This document shows, in pieces, positions 7,663 to 12,373 of a DNA stretch of 12,373 nt. The notes beneath the pieces are model-generated. The model was not told the DNA's origin, searched no databases, and worked only from the letters and a program-made list of their open reading frames with translations. Origin of the DNA: an uncultured Actinomyces sp. Its GTDB lineage: Bacteria > Actinomycetota > Actinomycetes > Actinomycetales > Actinomycetaceae. Position 1 is the stretch's first letter, and every line of letters begins with the position of its first letter. The position numbers were made by a program, and so were the translations under genes. The stretch lies in contig CAJZDJ010000058.1 in NCBI GenBank assembly GCA_915063485.1, positions 1 to 12,373 on the forward strand, in the 5' to 3' direction.

Positions 7663-8676
7663 TTAGTCTGTGTTAACTGACCCGCGCAGCTTGCCCAGCT
7701 GGGCACTTAAAGTGCTCTCTTGAAGCTGCCCGGTCAGTTCTTGCAATTGGGCTACCTGCTCGCTTAACTGCTGCACCTGCTTAGTTAAGGCGGCTACCTG
7801 CTGGTTTAAATCCGCGTGTACCAGGTTTAGAGCCTCATGTACACCCTGGGAAACCTGCTCAAGCTGGGCCTGGGAGCGGCGATAATATTCGGCGCTAACC
7901 AGCGCCTGGCCTAGAAGCGGGTTGGGGGAGTCGGTACGCAGATAGCTTTCCCTAATAGCCAGGTTGTCTTGCTGATGCTCTAGAGCGGCAGTGATCACCG
8001 AGTTGCCACTTTCACCAGCCAAACCTGGGCGCTGATGCCAAAAAGCTAGCGCCGGCCCCTCTAGGAAACCTGCCGGCTGGGCCTGCAATAGACGCAGGTT
8101 AAAGTCCCAGTCAGCCTGGGTGCTCAGCCGCCCATCCCAATGCCCTACCAGATCAGCGCTGGTGCGGCGAATTAGCTGGGAAATAGGGGGAATATAGTTA
8201 CCCACCAGCATATCGATCAGATTGAAACTGTGGCGTTCTAAAGCCAAATCGGCCCGCTCAAGGATGGTAATGGTGCCGTCAGATTCAAGTTTTTCGCTAA
8301 CTAGCTGGGTGCGTGCAGCCGCCGCCCCCAGGTGGGGATGAGCCTGCAAAAATGCCACAGTTTTGCTTAAAAACTGCGGGTCCCAAGTGTCGTCGTCGTC
8401 GTGAATAGCGAAGAAGGGGGCGCTAGCGCAGGCCAAACCAGATTCCAGGGCAGCCTCGCGCCCGTTAGAGACCCGGTTAGTCACCACCTGGGTGCGCTCT
8501 TGCAGTTCAGGGGTGGTTTTATCCAGGGCCGCCTGCACAATTTGGGTTTCGCCGCCGTCATTAACAATGATCAGCTCATAGTCACCCAGCTGCTGGGCCT
8601 GCACACTGGCCAGGGCGCGGGAGAGAAAAATGGGGCGATTGCGGGTACGCATAATCACGCTAACTAGCGCGCTCAT
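7663..8676 (-). CDS. GT2 glycosyltransferase with C-terminal leucine-zipper coiled coil
   Basis: A cytoplasmic GT-A fold family 2 glycosyltransferase, 337 residues. The N-terminal VSVIMRTRNRP (5-15), IIVNDGG (36-42) and the metal-binding acidic cluster DDDD (93-96) in IHDDDDTWDP are classic GT2 features; ADWDFNLRL (188-196) occupies the place of the catalytic-base motif. The catalytic domain ends near residue 250. The rest is a coiled coil (about 265-330) with leucines exactly every seven residues (290, 297, 304, 311, 318) and valines at 294, 301 and 308, so the protein probably forms dimers or docks on a partner. ATG at 8676 is preceded by AGGAG (8687-8683) at 6 bases. It is the last gene of a three-gene minus-strand unit; the preceding gene ends 15 bases away. 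The donor sugar cannot be inferred. Confidence 0.9.
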   Translation of the reverse strand: MSALVSVIMRTRNRPIFLSRALASVQAQQLGDYELIIVNDGGETQIVQAALDKTTPELQERTQVVTNRVSNGREAALESGLACASAPFFAIHDDDDTWDPQFLSKTVAFLQAHPHLGAAAARTQLVSEKLESDGTITILERADLALERHSFNLIDMLVGNYIPPISQLIRRTSADLVGHWDGRLSTQADWDFNLRLLQAQPAGFLEGPALAFWHQRPGLAGESGNSVITAALEHQQDNLAIRESYLRTDSPNPLLGQALVSAEYYRRSQAQLEQVSQGVHEALNLVHADLNQQVAALTKQVQQLSEQVAQLQELTGQLQESTLSAQLGKLRGSVNTD

Positions 8677-8691
8677 GGTTTTCTCCTAAAA

Positions 8692-9825
8692 CTAGCCGAT
8701 ACGTGCGTACAGATCTTGCGGGGCGTGGGCTAGGGCCTGAACTAAACCCTGGGCGCGAGCCTGGCGCTGGGGGCCTAAAAGCATACGCCCGCCGGTGTTA
8801 ACCAGGGCCCGAGCCGCCACCGAGGCCGGGGCATAGCGGGTGGCTACGCGCAGCCGGTTGCGGGTGTTCCAGGTGGTAAAAGCCTCTGAGGCCGAATCGG
8901 ATGAAGCCGCGTGGGCGTGGCGGGCTTGGGCTTGGCGTACGTATTGCACGCGGTAGCCAGCGCGGCGTAGGCGGTAGGAAAAATCGGTGTCCTCGTAGTA
9001 CATGAACAGGTCTTGACGTATCCCACCCAGTTGACGCCAGGCGCGGGCACTAATCGCGCAGGCCCCGCCGCAAATACCAAACACTTCAGGGCTGTCATGT
9101 TCCTGCTTGGCTGGGGCCAGCCAGGAGCGGTCATAGCCGTTACCGCAGGCATCTACTACGTTGCCGGTGGAGTTGATTAGCTCCACGCCGCTTGGGTCGC
9201 TAACCCAGATGCCGCCATCTAGGCCCCGCAGCTGGGCTGAGCCGGTGCTGTGGGTGGCGCCAGCGGTGGGTTCAGTTTGAGCTTCGACGCCGGGGCAGTT
9301 AGGGCCGACGGCGCCGGGGGGCTGCGGGCTGGAAGATTGCGGGCTGGCGGGCTTGACGGCGCTGGGGGCCTGCGGGCTGGCTGGCTCGGCGCCGTCGTCA
9401 ACAAGACGCCACCTACCCTCCAAAAGCAGGCGGGCAGTAGTGGCCTCCACCAGATCATGCCCCAGCGGGGCAGTCAGGGCGTCAACAAAACCCTCCAGTG
9501 CGTAGGCGTCACTGTTTAGCAGCACCAAGGCGTCCTGGCGCAAGTTACGCGCCCCCAAGTTAACCCCATAGCCAAAACCACCGTTACGTCTAGCTTGCAC
9601 CAAGCCAAAGCGGGCCGGGCCGGCGCTACCCAGCTCGGCTCCCAGATGGCGCAAGTGGGTCAGGGAATTATCGTGCGGATCGGCGCTGGCAGAGGCGTTA
9701 TCTACCACCACCAGCTCATCGCCAGCTCGCAGCTGGGGCCACAGAGAGCGGGCAGCGCGCTCAGTTAACAGCGGGGTACGCCAGTTAACGATTACTACCC
9801 GCACACTTTTACGCTGCTGACTCAC
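8692..9825 (-). CDS. WbbL-like GT2 glycosyltransferase with a low-complexity insert
   Basis: A family 2 glycosyltransferase of the WbbL (rhamnosyltransferase-like) branch, 377 residues. Visible motifs are VVIVNWRTP (10-18), VVDNAS (40-45), RNGGFGYGVN (80-89), the NSDA metal/nucleotide motif (104-107), the INSTGN turn (217-222), GICGGACAISARAW (250-263), YYEDTDFSYRLRRAG (276-290) with the catalytic-base ED, and a final His303. Between the two halves of the domain lies an insert (about 145-200) made mostly of Pro, Ser, Ala, Gln and Gly, which typical WbbL proteins lack. The start is GTG at 9825, overlapping the upstream TGA by 4 bases (GTGA), with AGG a few bases before it; coupled translation is likely. 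Rhamnose is a reasonable guess for the donor because of family and rfbB, but unproven. Confidence 0.9.
   Translation of the reverse strand: MSQQRKSVRVVIVNWRTPLLTERAARSLWPQLRAGDELVVVDNASASADPHDNSLTHLRHLGAELGSAGPARFGLVQARRNGGFGYGVNLGARNLRQDALVLLNSDAYALEGFVDALTAPLGHDLVEATTARLLLEGRWRLVDDGAEPASPQAPSAVKPASPQSSSPQPPGAVGPNCPGVEAQTEPTAGATHSTGSAQLRGLDGGIWVSDPSGVELINSTGNVVDACGNGYDRSWLAPAKQEHDSPEVFGICGGACAISARAWRQLGGIRQDLFMYYEDTDFSYRLRRAGYRVQYVRQAQARHAHAASSDSASEAFTTWNTRNRLRVATRYAPASVAARALVNTGGRMLLGPQRQARAQGLVQALAHAPQDLYARIG
9226..9393 (-). repeat. Repeat-containing insert inside the WbbL-like gene
   Basis: This stretch encodes the Pro/Ser-rich insert. The plus-strand 10-mer TGCGGGCTGG occurs three times, starting at 9323, 9338 and 9371, at distances of 15 and 33 bases, both multiples of three. 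In the protein the motif PASPQ appears twice and SPQ a third time. In-frame repetition suggests growth by slippage or unequal recombination without loss of reading frame, so length may vary between strains. Confidence 0.7.
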
Positions 9826-11027
9826 TTTTTGGCCTGTTCCATAACCTGCTGGTAGACGCGCAGATGCGCCTTAGCGCAAGCTTTCCAAGTCATAGCCTGG
9901 GCGCGCTCATAGCCGGCCAAAGCAAAGTGGTCGTGTTCGCGGCCAAGCACTCGGCGCAGCCCGGCAGCAATCTGGTCGGGGTCACTAGGCTCCACTAAAA
10001 TTCCGCACTCACCGGTCACCTCAGCGGTGGAAGTACCCAGCGAAGTCACCACCGGCACCGAATGAGCCATAGCTTCAAGCACCGGCAGGCCAAAACCTTC
10101 CCAGTAGGAGGGGAACACAAAGGCGCGCGCCCCCGCATAGGCCTGCTGCAGGGTGTCTTGGGCCAGGTGTCCGAGCACGTGCACACGGGAAGTGCCGATA
10201 GCCTGAATCAACTGGCGCTCCACGGCGTCGTCGCCCCACCCGCTGGGACCCACCAAAACCAGATCCAACTGCGGGAACTCGCCGGCAATACGGGAAAAAG
10301 CATGCAGCAAGCCGGGCAGATTCTTACGCGGCTCACGGGTGCCAGTCCACAGCACATAGGGGCGTGAAAGCCCATAGGCAGTGCGGAAAAGATCAATCTG
10401 GGAGGCGCTTACCTCCTGAACACTAACGCCGTGAGGAATCACATGCACGCGCTCAGAGTCAATTCCGGCCTCATAGCAGTCATCGGCGGTGGCCTGGGAG
10501 GGCACAATCACCGCCTGGGCCTCTTTAATGGTGCGCTGCAAAGACTTACGGAAATAGCTGTTACCGCGCTTAGTGAAATGCTCGGGGTTACGCAAAAATG
10601 CCAGGTCATGCACGGTTACCACAAGCGGCTTACGAGTGGGGGGAATAGCCCAAGTGGTGGCGTGAACCAGGTCAGAGGCCGGCAAAATAGCTTCAGCTAG
10701 GGGAGAGCGCAAACGGTTCCAAGACTCATACAGGGCCGGGCGCGGCAAATTCGCGTAACGCACCGGCATAGTCTCCAAACCCACCGCGCTGGAGCCCGGA
10801 TCATTATGGCTGCGGCGGGCGGCAATACCGGCAACCTTCACCCCCTGGGCGCGCAGGCTGTGGGCCAGGTTAGTGATATAAGTGCCAGAACCGCCAGGTA
10901 CCGGCTGCCACATTTGCTCTACCACCATGGCCACGCGCACATCATTAGGCGCCTGAAAAGCGCCTTGAGCGGCATCTTTAGCGGTTGAAGAGTCAGTGGC
11001 GGGGGCGGAAGCAAACGACAAGCGCAT
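9822..11027 (-). CDS. GT4 family glycosyltransferase
   Basis: A retaining GT-B glycosyltransferase of 401 residues, acting in the cytoplasm or at the inner membrane face on a lipid-linked acceptor. The N-terminal half carries the glycine loop PGGSGTY (44-50), and LVVTVHDLAFLR (135-146) with a conserved His-Asp. The C-terminal half has the phosphate-binding EPRKN (232-236), a GHL segment (286-288) and the E-x7-E signature E310-GFGLPVL-E318 that holds the nucleotide sugar. About 28 polar, low-complexity residues precede the first beta strand (VRVAMVV), so the annotated ATG at 11027 may be questioned. It is kept because a TAnnnT element (TAGTCT, 11039-11034) lies 6 bases before it, placing the transcript start on the codon. 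First gene of the minus-strand glycosyltransferase unit. Substrates unknown. Confidence 0.92.
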   Translation of the reverse strand: MRLSFASAPATDSSTAKDAAQGAFQAPNDVRVAMVVEQMWQPVPGGSGTYITNLAHSLRAQGVKVAGIAARRSHNDPGSSAVGLETMPVRYANLPRPALYESWNRLRSPLAEAILPASDLVHATTWAIPPTRKPLVVTVHDLAFLRNPEHFTKRGNSYFRKSLQRTIKEAQAVIVPSQATADDCYEAGIDSERVHVIPHGVSVQEVSASQIDLFRTAYGLSRPYVLWTGTREPRKNLPGLLHAFSRIAGEFPQLDLVLVGPSGWGDDAVERQLIQAIGTSRVHVLGHLAQDTLQQAYAGARAFVFPSYWEGFGLPVLEAMAHSVPVVTSLGTSTAEVTGECGILVEPSDPDQIAAGLRRVLGREHDHFALAGYERAQAMTWKACAKAHLRVYQQVMEQAKK

Positions 11028-11070
11028 GTGCCAAGACTACCGCCCATGGCTTTACCTTTATGCTAGTGAC
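11028..11070. promoter_or_regulatory. 43-bp divergent promoter gap between two GT4 genes, both probably leaderless
   Basis: For the plus-strand gene, TATGCT (11059-11064, TAnnnT) ends 6 bases before the ATG at 11071. For the minus-strand gene, TAGTCT (11039-11034) ends 6 bases before the ATG at 11027. In both cases transcription should begin on or next to the A of the start codon, and neither start has a Shine-Dalgarno sequence. Convincing -35 hexamers are not seen. The two promoters overlap within one 43-bp segment, so their use may be mutually exclusive or jointly controlled. Confidence 0.5.
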
Positions 11071-12207
11071 ATGAAGGTGCTGCTAGATGCCACGGCCATC
11101 CCCGCAAATTTGGGCGGCGTGGGACGATATGTAGATGATTTGGTGCCATGTTTGGTATCCCAGGGCGTTAACTTGGCTTTGGCAGTGCAAAGCCGCGACG
11201 CCGAGCATTTCGCCGCCCGCGCCCCGCGCGCTCACATAATCACCGTGCCGCACCTGCTTGAACGCCGCCCGGTGCGTATGGCTTGGGAGCAGTCGGGTCT
11301 GCCGGCCCTGGTACGCAAGTGGCGCCCAGATGTACTGCACTGCCCCCACTACACTTACCCCACGCGCCTGGCGCTACCCCATGTGGGCGTGGCCGTAACC
11401 TTGCATGACGCCACGTTCTTCTCCCACCCCCAGGCCCACTCGCCGCTAAAGCAGCGGTTCTTCACCGCCGCCATCACCCGCGCCTCCAACCACGCCGACG
11501 CGCTGATTGTGCCTTCCATTGCCACCCGCGACGAGTCCATCAAATACGCCGGGGGTAGCCCCGAAAACTACTTTGTGGCCTACCACGGGGTAGACACCAA
11601 GCGTTTCTACCCGGTCTCAGATACTGAGCGTGAGCGCGTAGCCGCCTCCCTAGGCCTAGCCGGTCAGCCCTACATTGGTTTCTTGGGCACGCTAGAGCCG
11701 CGTAAGAACGTGCCCGCACTGGTACGCGCCTGGGTGCAGGCCTTTAGCCAGCAGCCCAACCCGCCGGCCCTGGTGCTAGCTGGCGGTAAAGGCTGGGATG
11801 AAGAAATCGAGCCGGCCTTGGCGGGCGTGCCCAGCCACATGCGCGTACTGCGTCCGGGCTACCTGCCGCTAGAGGATCTGCCCGGTTTCCTCTCCGGCTG
11901 CCAGGTTTTGGCTTACCCCAGTGTGGGTGAAGGCTTTGGCTTGCCGGTGCTAGAGGCCATGGCTTGCGGGGCGGCCGTGCTAACCACCCGGGAGCTGTCT
12001 TTGCCTGAGGTGGGCGGCGACGCCGTAGCTTACTGTGAGCCCGACGTCGACTCTATCGCCGAGGCCCTAAGCTCACTTAGCGCTGACGCCACCTTACGCC
12101 AGCAGCTAGGGGCAGCCGCCCAAAAGCGCGCCAGTGAATTTACCTGGCAGCGCGCGGCGGTAGAACACATTAAGGCCTATGAGTATGCCGCTGCAGCTAA
12201 AGCCTAA
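11071..12207 (+). CDS. GT4 family glycosyltransferase (mannosyl/rhamnosyltransferase-like)
   Basis: A GT-B fold retaining glycosyltransferase of 378 residues from this start. It begins directly with the first beta strand, MKVLLDATAI, then the glycine loop GGVGRY (15-20), LHDATFF (111-117), EPRKN (209-213) and the E-x7-E motif in EGFGLPVLE (287-295), followed by AMACG. A longer reading from ATG at 10996 would add 25 polar residues and run into the promoter and start of the divergent gene. ATG at 11071 is preferred because homologues normally start at this strand and a TAnnnT box is placed for a leaderless message. It resembles the other GT4 in the window in overall plan but is clearly not a recent copy. 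The next gene follows after one base. The donor and linkage cannot be deduced. Confidence 0.92.
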   Translation: MKVLLDATAIPANLGGVGRYVDDLVPCLVSQGVNLALAVQSRDAEHFAARAPRAHIITVPHLLERRPVRMAWEQSGLPALVRKWRPDVLHCPHYTYPTRLALPHVGVAVTLHDATFFSHPQAHSPLKQRFFTAAITRASNHADALIVPSIATRDESIKYAGGSPENYFVAYHGVDTKRFYPVSDTERERVAASLGLAGQPYIGFLGTLEPRKNVPALVRAWVQAFSQQPNPPALVLAGGKGWDEEIEPALAGVPSHMRVLRPGYLPLEDLPGFLSGCQVLAYPSVGEGFGLPVLEAMACGAAVLTTRELSLPEVGGDAVAYCEPDVDSIAEALSSLSADATLRQQLGAAAQKRASEFTWQRAAVEHIKAYEYAAAAKA

Positions 12208-12208
12208 A

Positions 12209-12373
12209 ATGTTGGTAAAACTGCGGCAAAACACGGTTTTTCTAACCGCCTTGGCGGTAGTGGCGGCGCTGGCGGCAGCTTTCGCGGCAGCAGTGCTAAT
12301 TGTTCCCGTCAAGGGCGGGCACCTGTCCGATAAACAGCAGTTGCTGCGTGACTCGCTTTCTGGCGGCTTTGTG
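12209..12373 (+). CDS. Membrane-anchored protein, N-terminal fragment cut by window edge
   Basis: An open frame starts one base after the preceding stop and continues past the window end. It encodes a short basic N-terminus (MLVKLRQN), one hydrophobic segment of about 23 residues rich in Ala, Val and Leu (about 9-34), and then a polar stretch (VKGGHLSDKQQLLRDSL), the layout of a type II signal anchor or of the first membrane segment of a larger protein. An alternative in-frame ATG at 12185 overlaps the end of the glycosyltransferase gene and would add 8 residues; neither start has a strong ribosome binding site. The position suggests cotranscription with the GT4 and a role in the same surface glycan. 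The family is not recognisable from 55 residues. Confidence 0.7.
   Translation, partial: MLVKLRQNTVFLTALAVVAALAAAFAAAVLIVPVKGGHLSDKQQLLRDSLSGGFV

Noticed and set aside
9323..9380. Possible CRISPR-like array because of three repeated 10-mers
   Set aside because: Repeats are only 10 bases, spacing is irregular (15 and 33), and they lie in frame within a protein-coding insert.
9250..9519. Plus-strand Gly/Ala/Leu-rich frame opposite the repeat insert
   Set aside because: It is the complement of the Pro/Ser-rich insert of the WbbL-like gene and has no independent support.
10996..11070. Upstream ATG that would lengthen the second GT4 by 25 residues
   Set aside because: The added residues are polar and unlike the family N-terminus, overlap the start of the divergent gene, and would have to be transcribed through the TAnnnT box that sits 6 bases before the ATG at 11071.

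Overview
The window looks like a stretch of a moderately to highly GC-rich Gram-positive actinobacterium. This rests on codon choice, TAnnnT-type -10 elements placed right against start codons, and gene families shared with Actinomycetaceae and relatives. The genus is an inference; nothing in the sequence fixes it. The theme is synthesis and export of a cell-surface glycan, probably containing rhamnose or another 6-deoxysugar.

Layout. At the left edge (1 to about 1480, minus strand) is the N-terminal and middle part of a large multi-membrane-segment protein resembling the DUF6020 family, written in very GC-rich codons. A 12-bp perfect inverted repeat (1539-1570) separates it from rfbB (1612-2607, minus), dTDP-glucose 4,6-dehydratase. 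From there rightward the base composition is visibly lower in GC. A 122-bp divergent promoter region (2608-2729) leads into a tight plus-strand operon: an NAD(P)-dependent sugar-nucleotide short-chain dehydrogenase (2730-3584), an RgpF-type rhamnan glycosyltransferase (3585-5441), and the permease (5450-6292) and ATPase (6292-7617) of a Wzm/Wzt polysaccharide ABC exporter. The ATPase carries a C-terminal Wzt-type sugar-binding domain. A convergent gap with a small hairpin ends this operon.

Three glycosyltransferase genes follow on the minus strand as one unit read from 11027 down to 7663: a GT4, a GT2 with an unusual Pro/Ser/Gln-rich insert, and a GT2 with a C-terminal leucine-zipper coiled coil. 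Diverging from the same 43-bp gap is a second GT4 (11071-12207, plus), followed directly by the first codons of a membrane-anchored protein cut off by the right edge.

How the genes fit together (inference): RfbB makes dTDP-4-keto-6-deoxyglucose; the second dehydrogenase may turn this or another intermediate into a final sugar donor. The two GT4, two GT2 and RgpF enzymes would build a chain on a polyprenyl carrier on the cytoplasmic face. The Wzm/Wzt exporter would flip the finished chain, with the Wzt C-domain checking its end. No Wzy or Wzx gene is visible, which fits the ABC-transporter route. The remaining dTDP-rhamnose genes and the priming enzyme must lie outside the window. The observations most worth a second look are start codons sitting exactly where transcription should begin (leaderless mRNAs), the internal duplication of RgpF, the zipper-tailed GT2, and the repeat-built insert in the other GT2.
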